This document shows positions 1 through 8,220 of a stretch of 40,854 nt of DNA, in pieces. Source of the stretch: Verrucomicrobiales bacterium. Its GTDB lineage: Bacteria; Verrucomicrobiota; Verrucomicrobiia; Verrucomicrobiales; DEV007. Under the pieces are notes generated by a model that searched no databases, was not told where the DNA came from, and saw only the letters and a list, made by a program, of their open reading frames with translations. The stretch is from positions 1 to 40,854 of the forward strand of contig JARGOZ010000050.1 of the NCBI GenBank assembly GCA_029213025.1, read 5' to 3'. The translations under genes were made by a program, and so were the position numbers. Positions within the stretch are counted from its first letter, which is position 1, and every line of letters begins with the position of its first letter.

Positions 1-1
1 A

Positions 2-436
2 ACGGAGGTGAAAGTTCCCGAACTGGTCGATGCGATCGTGGATATCACTGAGACGGGTTCGTCGCTACGGGCCAACAAACTGCGTATCGTGGATGTGCTT
101 ATGGAGAGTTATCCGCAATTTGTGTCGAAACACGAATCGTGGGCTGATGACTGGAAGCGCGAGAAAATGGAAAATATCGCAGTTCTTCTCAAAGGTGCGC
201 TCACCGCCCGCGATATGGTGGGACTTAAAATGAACATTGAGGAAAAGAATTTGCAATCCCTGCTGGAATGCATACCGTCCCTCCGCAATCCTACTGTGTC
301 ACAATTGGCTCAGGACGGCTGGGTTGCTGTGGAGACCATCTCAAATGAGCGCCAGGTCAGGGAATTAATACCGGAACTTCGCAAGCGCGGGGCCGAAGGG
401 ATTATCGAATTTCCCCTGAACAAGGTAATCGATTGA
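2..436 (+). CDS. hisG: ATP phosphoribosyltransferase, long form, C-terminal part (5' end outside window)
   Basis: This is the end of HisG, which condenses ATP with PRPP in the first step of histidine biosynthesis. The reading frame is open from the window edge, so the gene starts upstream. The first residues ([20 protein letters not shown]) match the end of the catalytic domain, where the family has a 'TG-S/T-LRAN' phosphate-binding segment. The remaining roughly 90 residues match the HisG_C regulatory domain, including 'KREKIENIA'-like and 'LRNPTVS' stretches and the ending '[14 protein letters not shown]'. That domain marks the long, histidine-feedback-inhibited form that does not need HisZ. 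Identification is secure; no other his gene lies downstream, so it is not within an obvious his operon on this side. Confidence 0.95.
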   Translation, partial: TEVKVPELVDAIVDITETGSSLRANKLRIVDVLMESYPQFVSKHESWADDWKREKMENIAVLLKGALTARDMVGLKMNIEEKNLQSLLECIPSLRNPTVSQLAQDGWVAVETISNERQVRELIPELRKRGAEGIIEFPLNKVID

Positions 437-479
437 GGTTTTTTCGTCTGCAAATTGAAACAATTAAGTACGATTCTTT

Positions 480-584
480 ATGGGATCTCTAAAAAAACGT
501 AGAAAAACTAAGATTAACAAGCATAAGCGTCGCAAACGCATGAAGGCTAACCGCCACAAGAAGCGTTTGCGTTACAAGAGCTAG
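480..584 (+). CDS. 34-residue COX24/AURKAIP1-like basic ribosomal-type protein
   Basis: A complete 34-codon frame runs from ATG at 480 to TAG at 582-584. The product begins MGSLKKRRKTKINKHKRRKR and continues with MKANRHKKRLRYKS, so more than half of its residues are Lys or Arg. This agrees with the bacterial 'AURKAIP1/COX24 domain' mini-proteins, whose hallmark is the KKRRKKI-KHKRKK-RH-KK pattern. Their mitochondrial relative is the small-subunit ribosomal protein mS38, so a role as a small ribosome-bound protein is inferred, not shown. It sits 43 bp after hisG and 15 bp before the TPR gene. I see no strong Shine-Dalgarno sequence. It is easily missed because of its length, but the motif match is specific. 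Confidence 0.88.
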   Translation: MGSLKKRRKTKINKHKRRKRMKANRHKKRLRYKS

Positions 585-599
585 TGAATAAAGTTCTGC

Positions 600-2477
600 A
601 TGGATAGAACGCAAAGTATTCGACTGATTTTATTTCGTGATTGTCGTAGCGTTCTTCTGTGTCGGGCTTTGACAGCTGGTAAGTGTTCACTTATTGCTGC
701 ACTGATTTTTGCACTCCTCCAGTTCCCTGCTAACTCAATAGCAGAGGATCTGGAGGATTTTGCGCAAATATATGTAGACCAGTATTTTGCTCCGCCTCCG
801 AATGCCGGTCTGTCGATGGCTGCGGAGAATAAAGCGGAAGCGCTGGCCCACTACACAGTGGGGCGGATGCAGGAGAACCGGGAAAAGACAGATGAGGCGA
901 TTGCCTCCTATCTGAAGGTTCTCGAGCTGCAGCCCAATCAATTAATGCTGGCTCGCAAATGCGCGCTTTTGCTGGCATCGAGGGCCGGCAAGCAGGCCCG
1001 GGCCAGGGAGTTGCTGGAATCCACCCTGGAAAGAAATCCCGGTTTGGCTCTTCCGTATATCATGCTTTCGGAATTTCTTTCCACGTATCATTCCAATAAT
1101 CAGGATAACAAAGATCGCGCCCTGGCTTTGGCAAAAGAGGCTGTGGATTTGTTCCCGAAAGATCCCATGACTTACGAGCATCTCGGTAAGCTCTATCTTT
1201 TCGGGAAAAGAAAAGACGACGCCAAAGACTTGCTCAAAGGCGCGCTGAGTGTGGAAAATTCGAATCCTGATTTCTGGATTCGGCTCGGCAAGATGGCCAC
1301 CCGGATCTGGCCTCCCCGGTTTGGCGTCGAAGACAGCGACAAAGATCTCGCCATTCTCAACGAATTTTATTCCCGGGCGACAGCTAACGCGGGAAGCAAC
1401 GATTCCGTCAGCGAGAGATCTGCGGACTTTTACATGGCGACTCAGCAGTTTGATGAGGCGCAGAAGATCTACGAATCGCTGGTGAAACGAAACACTGACC
1501 GGCTCGATCTTCGCAAAAAGCTGGCCCGGGTGTACAAAGAAAAAGGCGATCTGGAAGGATATACCAGGACTTTACTGGGTATTGTCGAGATCAATCCGGG
1601 CGATGTTTTGACTCATCGGCAAATTGCAGCGGCCTATCGTGAGCAGGGGGATATCCCGAATTCGGTAAAACACGAGAGGTTGGCACTGAAAATCGGGAAG
1701 GGATCATCGAAAGATTATTTGAAAGTGGCCCGCGCCATGGTTGCAGAAAATCTTCACGAAGAAGCGGTTCAGTTTATCAAAGAAGCGGCCTATCTTTTTC
1801 CCGAAAGTCCGGAGTTTCCCTGGTTGTTGACTTTCTCCCTGCGGCGGCTCGAAAAATACAAAGAAGCCGCCAAGTATTTTGAAATTTGCGAAAAGATCGC
1901 GAAGAAACACCGTCCGGAATTACTCGATGAACAATTCTATTTCGGTTATGCCACCAGTGTGGAAAGGGACGGGGATTTTGACCGGGCCGCCAAGCTGTTT
2001 AAGAAAACCATCGAGTTGCTCGGAAAACAAAATCCGGAGAAGGAGGATAAAGTTTTCACCGCACAGGTGTACAACTACCTCGGTTACATGTGGCTGGAAA
2101 ACGACATGAATGTCGATGAGGCAGGTGAACTGATTAAGACAGCCATCGATCTCGATCCGGATTCCGCCGCGATTACTGACAGTCTGGGGTGGTTCTACTA
2201 CAAAAAAGGCCGTTACGAAGAGGCCAAAAAAGAATTGCTGCGGTCGGAGGTTCTGCTCGAAGAGGAGGGTGGGGAACCGGACGCTGTGATTTTGGATCAC
2301 ATCGCGCAGACGTTTTATGCGCTGGGCGAAAAAGAGAAGGCGATAGATTACATGAAAAGGGCTGTTAAGATGGAGCCCGATAAAAAAGAATACGGAGAGC
2401 GGTTGGCTCAGTATCAGGGCGGCAGTGTTCCCGCTGTATCGCCTGTCGAACCGGCGGGAGCAAAGCCCGGTGCATAG
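600..2477 (+). CDS. Secreted or periplasmic TPR-repeat protein
   Basis: The 625-residue product has a basic N-terminus, a hydrophobic stretch at about residues 27-48 (LIAALIFALLQFPANSIA) that looks like a signal peptide, and then TPR helices to the end. Typical TPR positions are visible, for example 'ALAHYTVGRMQENREKTDEAIASYLKVLELQPN' near residue 84 and 'DSLGWFYYKKGRYEEAKKELLR' near 527. TPR solenoids bind other proteins, so this is probably an envelope scaffold or assembly factor; the partner cannot be told from sequence. The last third is closely similar to the following gene. The ATG at 600 is used because it gives the full signal region. It is probably cotranscribed with the preceding small basic protein. 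Confidence 0.85.
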   Translation: MDRTQSIRLILFRDCRSVLLCRALTAGKCSLIAALIFALLQFPANSIAEDLEDFAQIYVDQYFAPPPNAGLSMAAENKAEALAHYTVGRMQENREKTDEAIASYLKVLELQPNQLMLARKCALLLASRAGKQARARELLESTLERNPGLALPYIMLSEFLSTYHSNNQDNKDRALALAKEAVDLFPKDPMTYEHLGKLYLFGKRKDDAKDLLKGALSVENSNPDFWIRLGKMATRIWPPRFGVEDSDKDLAILNEFYSRATANAGSNDSVSERSADFYMATQQFDEAQKIYESLVKRNTDRLDLRKKLARVYKEKGDLEGYTRTLLGIVEINPGDVLTHRQIAAAYREQGDIPNSVKHERLALKIGKGSSKDYLKVARAMVAENLHEEAVQFIKEAAYLFPESPEFPWLLTFSLRRLEKYKEAAKYFEICEKIAKKHRPELLDEQFYFGYATSVERDGDFDRAAKLFKKTIELLGKQNPEKEDKVFTAQVYNYLGYMWLENDMNVDEAGELIKTAIDLDPDSAAITDSLGWFYYKKGRYEEAKKELLRSEVLLEEEGGEPDAVILDHIAQTFYALGEKEKAIDYMKRAVKMEPDKKEYGERLAQYQGGSVPAVSPVEPAGAKPGA

Positions 2478-2488
2478 AGACTCCGCAC

Positions 2489-2512
2489 CTGATCCCGTAT
2501 TATGGGATTCAG
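2489..2512 (+). other. Small imperfect hairpin in intergenic gap
   Basis: CTGATCCC and GGGATTCAG can pair around a 7-nt loop, with one bulged T, just after the first TPR gene. No T-run follows, so it is not a standard intrinsic terminator. It could slow 3' decay of the upstream transcript. The rest of 2478-2597 is A/T-rich and shows no clear promoter. Confidence 0.25.
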
Positions 2513-2597
2513 TGGAATACCGTATCAGATAGCGATTATAATAAAAAAAATTGGGAATTGAGTTTAGTCCGGAGACCAGACCACCTGAAAATCAATT

Positions 2598-3548
2598 ATG
2601 ACAAGGAACCTACTTCGATTGCTGACCTGCACTTTTATCCTCGCAGCGACCGCTGTCTTCGCTCAGGAAGCCGTGGATCGAAAAGAGGAAATTGCTGAAC
2701 TGAAGGCGAAACTGGATAAAAAAGAGACGGAAAAAGATGACCGTCACCTGATCGAGAAACAAATCGCGAGGAGTTATCTGGCGCTGGAGGATTTCGATAA
2801 TGCGATCATTCATCTGCAGAATTCAATCAATCTTCAGGAGAAACCTGCCGTCCAGGAATATATGGCGCTGGGAAGATTGTTGATTCAGACAGAAAAACTG
2901 GACGATGCCACAGGTTTGCTGGAAGCCGGACAGAAATTATACCCCGACTCTATGGATATCGCTTTTCTGTTAACCTTCCCGCTCCGGTATCAGGAAAAAT
3001 GGCAGGAAGCAGTCAAGCAATACGAAAGCATCGAAGCGCTGGCGGAAACTCAGACGCCAACCGGGTTGAACCATGAGATCTATTTCCAATACGGTGCTGC
3101 GGTCGAACGGACCGGGGATATCGATAAAGCGGCGCAGCTGTTTCAGAAAGCTCTGGAGCGTATTCCTGACGGGAGTGAGCAAAGCGAATTCCGGGCGACC
3201 GTGCTGAATTATCTTGGTTACATGTGGGTCGAGAATAACAAAAATATTGATGTCGCCGGAGAGCTGATCAAAAAAGCGGCGAAACTGGATCCTGAATCCG
3301 GGGCGATCGCAGACAGTCTCGGTTGGTATTACTTCAAAAAAGAGCGCTACATCGAAGCCATGAACGAACTGGTCCGGGCCGAGGCAATGATGGAAGACCG
3401 CGATCACACCGTGATGGACCATATCGCACAAACTTTCTATAAAATCGGCAATAAAAAAGAGGCGGTTACCTATATGGAAAAAGCCATCGAGCTGGAGCCG
3501 GGGAATCAGGAATACAAAAAGCGGCTCAAGGAATATTCGCAAAAGTAA
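2598..3548 (+). CDS. Secreted TPR protein, paralogue of the preceding gene
   Basis: This 316-residue protein has a clear signal peptide (LLRLLTCTFILAATAVFAQ, cleavage probably after FAQ at about residue 23). A charged coiled-coil-like stretch (EIAELKAKLDKKETEKD) follows, then TPRs. From about residue 115 onward it parallels the C-terminal third of the upstream protein: both have 'YLGYMW-EN', 'GELIK', 'DSLGW-Y-KK-RY-EA', 'DHIAQTFY' and 'YM' blocks in the same order. The pair therefore arose by duplication with loss, or growth, of the N-terminal half. Its job is presumably related protein-protein scaffolding in the envelope. The 120-bp gap before it could hold its own promoter. Confidence 0.85.
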   Translation: MTRNLLRLLTCTFILAATAVFAQEAVDRKEEIAELKAKLDKKETEKDDRHLIEKQIARSYLALEDFDNAIIHLQNSINLQEKPAVQEYMALGRLLIQTEKLDDATGLLEAGQKLYPDSMDIAFLLTFPLRYQEKWQEAVKQYESIEALAETQTPTGLNHEIYFQYGAAVERTGDIDKAAQLFQKALERIPDGSEQSEFRATVLNYLGYMWVENNKNIDVAGELIKKAAKLDPESGAIADSLGWYYFKKERYIEAMNELVRAEAMMEDRDHTVMDHIAQTFYKIGNKKEAVTYMEKAIELEPGNQEYKKRLKEYSQK

Positions 3549-3590
3549 TCAACGCTGGACCAGTCGGCAATTTCCAGGTTGTCTACTTCA

Positions 3591-4412
3591 ATGAGCGGAT
3601 CAACCAACCCGAAACGCCCCCGTAAACTGCGCCGCAGTTTTGTACCCGGATTGGCTCTCGGGCTTGGGGCTTATCTCCGCGTTATCCCTACGCTGTTCCG
3701 CTACAAGTTGTGGCCTGCTCAGTTTGTCCCCGCTCTGCTCAGCCTTCTCATCAGCGTGGGCATGATCACTGCCTTCTGGTTTACCTCGAACGGGCTGACC
3801 AACTGGATCGACGAGCAGATTCAGATTCCCTGGGAATGGATGGACGAAACGATAAATTCCTTCAGCTTCATCATCTCTCTGTCGCTCATGATTTTGTGTT
3901 TTCTGCTTGTTCACAAGCATATCATACTGGTGGTTCTGGCACCTTTTCTGGGCAAGCTGGCCGAGTTAACCTACCGGGCAGTGATGAATGACAACAGCAC
4001 ATCTCCTCTAACTGTTCCTCAATCCATCTCCCGGGGCATGCGGATTAATATGGCGAACATCACAAAAGAGCTGTTTATCAATTTTCTCTTTTTGTGCTGT
4101 AACGTTGTCCCCGGAATCGGGCAGGTGTTGGCTTCGGTAGGTGTGTTTTTGAATCAGTCGAGATTTATGGGCTTCGGGTTGATGGATTTTCCTCTGGAAC
4201 ACAAAGGATTGACCGTGAAAGAAAGCCTCAGGTTCGTGAGGTATCGTACCGGCTGCTCAACCGGGGTGGGGGCGGGTTACATCGTGCTCATGCTGATCCC
4301 TCTGCTCGGCTGGATGTTTGCTCCCACTTTCGGAACCATAGCCGGAACTCTCGTGGCTATCCACGAGCTGGAGGTTGAGGAGAAGCACCGCCTTGAGACG
4401 CAGGCAACCTGA
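3591..4412 (+). CDS. EI24/CysZ-like multi-pass inner-membrane protein
   Basis: The product (273 residues from the ATG at 3591) has a basic N-terminus and about four to six hydrophobic segments, around residues 40-65, 85-115, 155-180 and 225-260. The sequence 'GLALGLGAYLRVIPTLFRYKLWPAQFVPALLS' and the later 'NFLFLCCNVVPGIGQVLAS' followed by 'FPLEHKGLTVKESLRFVR' fit the EI24 domain family, which includes the sulfate permease CysZ. Transport of sulfate is one possibility; many family members are uncharacterised. An in-frame TTG at 3579 would add four residues, but the ATG is preferred. It ends six bases before a convergent gene. Confidence 0.75.
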   Translation: MSGSTNPKRPRKLRRSFVPGLALGLGAYLRVIPTLFRYKLWPAQFVPALLSLLISVGMITAFWFTSNGLTNWIDEQIQIPWEWMDETINSFSFIISLSLMILCFLLVHKHIILVVLAPFLGKLAELTYRAVMNDNSTSPLTVPQSISRGMRINMANITKELFINFLFLCCNVVPGIGQVLASVGVFLNQSRFMGFGLMDFPLEHKGLTVKESLRFVRYRTGCSTGVGAGYIVLMLIPLLGWMFAPTFGTIAGTLVAIHELEVEEKHRLETQAT

Positions 4413-4417
4413 GCCTG

Positions 4418-4774
4418 CTACTTCTCCGAAACCATCCCGAACGGCAGTTTGACCCGGAACTTTTGTCCCTCCATGAATCGTCCCTGCTCGACGTTATCAA
4501 AAAATTTCTCCAGTCCGCTGGATACCTGACAGTCCCTCCCGTCAATCCGGCATCTGCAGGGACCGGTCCGACCCTGTCGTGAAACCCGGACAGAGTGTTT
4601 GCCATCAAGCTTTCTGTTGAGCGCCAGGGCTGCGGCGTTCTTCGTCGTCACGTCGCACATTCCCGAGTCGAAATAGTAAATCATTCGATTCAGATCGTCT
4701 CCCGTGATTTCACAGTCGATTTCGATATAAGAGGCAGATTGATCCAGCGTGGCGTCATTACAGATTTTGGTCAT
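4418..4774 (-). CDS. Hypothetical protein with cysteine-rich centre
   Basis: I do not recognise this protein. The frame extends back to a GTG at 4906, overlapping the zinc-ribbon gene, but the first ATG is at 4774 and gives a 118-residue product. Its central region holds 'GPCRCRIDGRDC', preceded by other cysteines, and the end reads 'FMEGQKFRVKLPFGMVSEK', which resembles the tail of a small all-beta domain. No signal peptide or membrane segment is evident from the ATG start. It is the last gene of the minus-strand run 4418-7087 and may be cotranscribed with it. A spurious frame is possible, although no competing gene exists on the other strand. Confidence 0.5.
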   Translation of the reverse strand: MTKICNDATLDQSASYIEIDCEITGDDLNRMIYYFDSGMCDVTTKNAAALALNRKLDGKHSVRVSRQGRTGPCRCRIDGRDCQVSSGLEKFFDNVEQGRFMEGQKFRVKLPFGMVSEK

Positions 4775-4878
4775 TTGATAGATGTTGGTTGGTGTTGATG
4801 AAGAGGGGATTTCTGCAGAGGTGTTAGACCGCAAAACTTCCCGGGCGTTGAAGAGAAAATGAACTTTTCTTAACAACG

Positions 4879-5097
4879 CTATTTTTTCTCTCTGTCTTTC
4901 AACCACTGACGAAAATCGAACGAATCGGAGGCTGTTCCGGAATCGTTTTCGTCGACAACCAGGTCCCAGCGATCATTGCATCCCCGGCAGCGATAAGCCA
5001 CATAATCACCAATCTGCCAGCCTTCTTCCGGCGGGTAGGTAATGAGGTGAGCATCCTGCCCACAGTCCACACAGGTGATTTTTTCGGGGACTTCCAT
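4879..5097 (-). CDS. Small zinc-ribbon protein
   Basis: The 72-residue protein has two CxxC knuckles, CVDC at residues 9-12 and CRGC at 37-40, separated by 24 residues, the spacing expected for one structural zinc. The C-terminus is charged (QWLKDREKK). Its ATG overlaps the stop codon of the upstream phosphoesterase as TAATG, so translation is probably coupled. The ribbon resembles generic zinc-ribbon adaptors that bind nucleic acid or protein; no specific function can be named. Confidence 0.75.
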   Translation of the reverse strand: MEVPEKITCVDCGQDAHLITYPPEEGWQIGDYVAYRCRGCNDRWDLVVDENDSGTASDSFDFRQWLKDREKK

Positions 5098-5600
5098 TAA
5101 CTGTTAATCTGCCACTCGATATGCGAGAACGAATTATCGACAGTATCCCAGACTCCAAAAGAAGGGGCGCCCAGTCGTCCCATAATTTCGCCGGGATTTG
5201 CCCAAAGGCAGTCTTCGAAATTGTGTATATATTTCAAATGATCGTGTCCGGAAAAAACCGCATCGTAAGCGCCGCTTTGGGCCAGTCTTTTACCGATTTC
5301 CGGATAGTGTTGTAAAGCCACCTTACGGCCTTCGACGGTTAATTCTGCGAGCGGCGCGTGCAATGTGACATGATCAAATTTCGACGCGACTTTACTCAGC
5401 AGAAACTGGTCGCCGTCGTTGTTGCCAAACACTGCATCGATAGAGCCTTCAAAACCCTCCCCGAGAGCATCGAGGCTAAACGGCGCGCAGAAGTCTCCCA
5501 GGAAAAACAGACGTTCCGCTTTGGTTTCCTGAACCCATTTCAAAGCCCAGGCAAGGTGGTCAAGATTATCGTGAATGTCGCTGAGTACGGCTACTTTCAT
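5097..5600 (-). CDS. YfcE/MJ0936-type metallophosphoesterase
   Basis: This 167-residue protein carries the metal-binding motifs of the calcineurin-like small phosphodiesterases: D8-x-H10 (SDIH), G35-D36, GNND at 59-62, H98, and GHDH at 118-121. Family members such as MJ0936 and YfcE hydrolyse phosphodiester model substrates with two divalent metals in the cytoplasm; physiological substrates are mostly unknown. Length is normal for the family. H98 is followed by Tyr where Gly is common, a minor departure. It is coupled to the zinc-ribbon gene by a one-base stop-start overlap and lies 8 bp after fluC. Confidence 0.88.
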   Translation of the reverse strand: MKVAVLSDIHDNLDHLAWALKWVQETKAERLFFLGDFCAPFSLDALGEGFEGSIDAVFGNNDGDQFLLSKVASKFDHVTLHAPLAELTVEGRKVALQHYPEIGKRLAQSGAYDAVFSGHDHLKYIHNFEDCLWANPGEIMGRLGAPSFGVWDTVDNSFSHIEWQINS

Positions 5601-5608
5601 AAGTGTTT

Positions 5609-5989
5609 TTACCGGTTGGGAAGAGTTGCGAGAACATATCCTCCCCAGACCCCTGCCAAACCCAGAAAAATACTAAGCCCAATGTTGAGCAGCGCCATTC
5701 CAAATTGACCGTTTTTTAGTAATTCGAGATTGATCCAGCTGAAAGTGGAAAATGTGGTGAAACTCCCCAGAAAACCGGTGAAGCAGAACAGTGGAACAAC
5801 TCCACTCATCCACTCCCGCGTTTCGCCCAGACCGAACAGAATTCCGAAAAGGAAACACCCGAGGATATTGGCGGTGAAAATCCCCAGCGGAAATGTGGTG
5901 CTCATGCCCCGTTCTATCCACGAGGCCAGTGCCCAACGGCACACGGCCCCCAGTGAACCTCCGAGCGCGATGAACAGGATTCCTTTCAT
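5609..5989 (-). CDS. fluC: Fluoride ion channel FluC/CrcB
   Basis: The 126-residue protein has four membrane segments and the FluC signatures GGSLGAVCRW near residue 10 and GFLGSFTTFSTF near residue 71, which line the fluoride pathway. FluC works as a dual-topology homodimer that lets cytoplasmic fluoride leave, so one gene suffices. It follows the aminopeptidase stop codon with no gap (TAG directly followed by ATG), so it is in the same transcript. A fluoride riboswitch cannot lie immediately upstream, because that DNA is coding; I see none elsewhere in the operon leader. Confidence 0.93.
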   Translation of the reverse strand: MKGILFIALGGSLGAVCRWALASWIERGMSTTFPLGIFTANILGCFLFGILFGLGETREWMSGVVPLFCFTGFLGSFTTFSTFSWINLELLKNGQFGMALLNIGLSIFLGLAGVWGGYVLATLPNR

Positions 5990-7087
5990 CTAATAGTTGA
6001 GGGATTTTAAATCTTTGGGCACGAACTGGCCGTTTTTACGAATCAACTTGCCGTCGAAACGGATCTCTCCGCCGCCGTATTCGGGTCGCTGAATATTGAC
6101 CAAATCCCAGTGCACTGCGCTTCGGTTGGAATTGTCAGCCACTTCATAGGCCTGACCCGGTGTAAAGTGGAAGCTTCCGGCGATCTTCTCATCGAACAAA
6201 ATGTCACGCATCGGTTCCATTACTTCCGGATTGAAGCCGATAGCAAATTCGCCGATGTAGCGCGCCCCTTCATCGGTATCGAGAATTTGATTGATCGCTT
6301 TGGTGTTGTTCGCTGTCGCCTTGATGATCTTGCCGTCTTTGAATTCCAGGTAGACATTGTCGAACGAAGTTCCCTGGTAAATTGACGGTGCATTGTAGGT
6401 GATGTGTCCCTGCACGGAATCTTTGACAGGGGCGGTAAAACATTCCCCGTCAGGGATATTAAAATTCCCACCACAGGCCATGCCGGGAATTCCCTTGATA
6501 CTGAATTTCAAATCCGTGCCTTTGCCGGTGATGTGAACTTCCTCTGCTTCAGTCATGCGTTTTTCCAGCGCTGCCATGCCTTCGCTCAGTTTGCTGTAAT
6601 CGAGCAGACAAACCCGGAAATAAAAATCCTCGAAAGCCTCGGTCGACATGCCGGCACTCTGCGCCATCGCCGGTGTCGGCCAGCGCAGCACGCACCAGCG
6701 GGTGTTATTAACCCGTTCGTTCATCAGGGGGCGGGTTTTTTCGGCAACCAGCTTCCTTTTAGCCGGGGGGACATCGGCGAATTCATTGGTGTTCATTCCG
6801 CCGCGCACAGCAATGTAGCAATCCAGCTTTTTCATCTGATAAATTCCGACATCAGCGATTGTTTTGAACTGCTTGGCGGTGGCGCCCATCTGCAATTCCC
6901 GGCTCAGGGTGAGATTATGCACATTGACGTAGGGAGTACCACCTGCGGCCCTGACTTCGCGGATCAGCGAAACGCCCACTTCCGGGGGGGCGTCAAAAAG
7001 TTCAATCAGGACGCTTTCGCCCTTTTTCACTGCTGTGGAATAACCTACCAGTTGCTTTGAAAGTTCGTCGATACGAGGATCATGCAT
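5990..7087 (-). CDS. M29-family metallo-aminopeptidase (AmpS/PepS-like)
   Basis: The ATG at 7087 gives a 365-residue cytoplasmic protein; the longer frame back to 7120 adds 11 residues with no family match. The C-terminal half shows all metal and active-site blocks of peptidase family M29: Glu in IPDGE (about residue 215), Glu in GEFAIGFNP, His in GSFHF, Tyr in GQAYE, and His plus Asp in HWDLV. M29 enzymes are dimeric, often cobalt- or zinc-dependent, and remove N-terminal residues from short peptides. It heads the minus-strand operon and is divergent from the RfaE2-PurN gene, with a 65-bp intergenic region that should contain both promoters. Confidence 0.9.
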   Translation of the reverse strand: MHDPRIDELSKQLVGYSTAVKKGESVLIELFDAPPEVGVSLIREVRAAGGTPYVNVHNLTLSRELQMGATAKQFKTIADVGIYQMKKLDCYIAVRGGMNTNEFADVPPAKRKLVAEKTRPLMNERVNNTRWCVLRWPTPAMAQSAGMSTEAFEDFYFRVCLLDYSKLSEGMAALEKRMTEAEEVHITGKGTDLKFSIKGIPGMACGGNFNIPDGECFTAPVKDSVQGHITYNAPSIYQGTSFDNVYLEFKDGKIIKATANNTKAINQILDTDEGARYIGEFAIGFNPEVMEPMRDILFDEKIAGSFHFTPGQAYEVADNSNRSAVHWDLVNIQRPEYGGGEIRFDGKLIRKNGQFVPKDLKSLNY

Positions 7088-7152
7088 GACGCTACCGTAA
7101 TTGATTTCCGAATTGTGCAAACCGGAAAGTCCCGGTTAGATTCAAATCCAGA

Positions 7153-8220
7153 ATGGCAGAAAATTACATCTCAACACGCGAGGAAATCGCCCGGTGGCGG
7201 GCGGAACTTGATTCGCAGGGTAAAAAGCTCGTTCTCACAAACGGATGCTTCGATTTATTGCATGCCGGGCATGTGCGCTACTTGAAAGAGGCCCGTGAGC
7301 TGGGCGATGCACTGGTTGTGGCGATAAATTCCGATGCCTCGGTCACGGAATTAAAAGGGCCCAACCGGCCGGTCTATCCGGAAGCGGACCGCGCGGAAAT
7401 CCTCTGTGCCCTCGAGTGTGTCGACCGGGTAGTGGTGTTTGGCGAAAAACGCGCCACCAAAACGATAGAAATTATCCGGCCCCATATTTATACCAAAGGC
7501 GGGGACTATACGGCCGACAATTTGATTGATGAGGAAAAAGCACTCATGGATCAATTGCAGATAGAAATCCGGATTTTATCGTTGGTTCCGGGGCGTTCGA
7601 CCAGTGCAACTTTGGCGAAATCCCGCGATGACTCCGGTAAACCCCGGATCGGTATACTGGGATCCGGGAAGGGTTCAAACTCCCGGGCCATTATCGAAAC
7701 TGTACAGTCGGGGGAGATCGATGCCGAAATTGGAGTCGTGATTTCAGATGTCAAAGACTCCGGTGTTCTTCAGTTTGCGAAACAAGCCGGTGTGCCGACA
7801 ATCTATATCGAACCCGGAACGGAAAAGAAGGGCAGCCTGTCTGATGCGGCATGTAAAGAAATTAACGATAAACTCAAATCCGCGCGTGTGGATTTGGTCG
7901 CACTGTGCGGATTTCTTCGAATTTTGCGCGAACCGGTTCTGACCGGTTTTGAAGGCAAAATTATCAATATACACCCTTCGCTGCTACCACTGTTTCCCGG
8001 ACGAAATGCGTGGCAGCAGGCTCTCGATGCCGGTGTGACCGAAACGGGTTGTACGATCCATTATGTGGATGCGGGGATTGATACCGGAAAGATTATTCGG
8101 CAGGGAAAAGTTCCCGTTTTACCCGGCGATGACAAAAAGTCGCTGCAACACAGGGTCAACGAACTGGAACTGAAGCTTTACCCGCAGGTTATCGCGGAAG
8201 TACTCAGCGAAAAATCATAG
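7153..8220 (+). CDS. Fused RfaE2-type nucleotidyltransferase and phosphoribosylglycinamide formyltransferase (PurN)
   Basis: One uninterrupted 355-residue chain has two enzyme domains. Residues about 1-150 are a HxGH nucleotidyltransferase (LTNGCFDLLHAGHVRYL near 28-44) closest to RfaE2/HldE C-terminal domains, which attach AMP to heptose-1-phosphate for LPS core synthesis. Residues about 163-355 are PurN, which formylates GAR with 10-formyl-THF in purine synthesis: 'GILGSGKGSN', 'NIHPSLLPLFPG' with catalytic Asn and His, and 'GCTIHYVDAGIDTGKII' with the catalytic Asp. The hinge is the short segment LAKSRDDSGKP. There is no stop or frameshift between the parts. The gene ends six bases inside the convergent radical SAM gene. 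Confidence 0.88.
   Translation: MAENYISTREEIARWRAELDSQGKKLVLTNGCFDLLHAGHVRYLKEARELGDALVVAINSDASVTELKGPNRPVYPEADRAEILCALECVDRVVVFGEKRATKTIEIIRPHIYTKGGDYTADNLIDEEKALMDQLQIEIRILSLVPGRSTSATLAKSRDDSGKPRIGILGSGKGSNSRAIIETVQSGEIDAEIGVVISDVKDSGVLQFAKQAGVPTIYIEPGTEKKGSLSDAACKEINDKLKSARVDLVALCGFLRILREPVLTGFEGKIINIHPSLLPLFPGRNAWQQALDAGVTETGCTIHYVDAGIDTGKIIRQGKVPVLPGDDKKSLQHRVNELELKLYPQVIAEVLSEKS

Noticed and set aside
1920-2300. Long minus-strand frame inside the first TPR gene
   Set aside because: Antisense shadow of a real coding region with no family match.
4401-4417. CAGGC-aacctga-GCCTG hairpin at the end of the EI24-like gene
   Set aside because: Five-base stem inside the coding end, no T-run; too weak for a terminator call.
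4879-4906. GTG start at 4906 for the hypothetical gene ending at 4418
   Set aside because: It would overlap the zinc-ribbon gene by 28 bases, and the added segment has no supporting feature; the ATG at 4774 is preferred.
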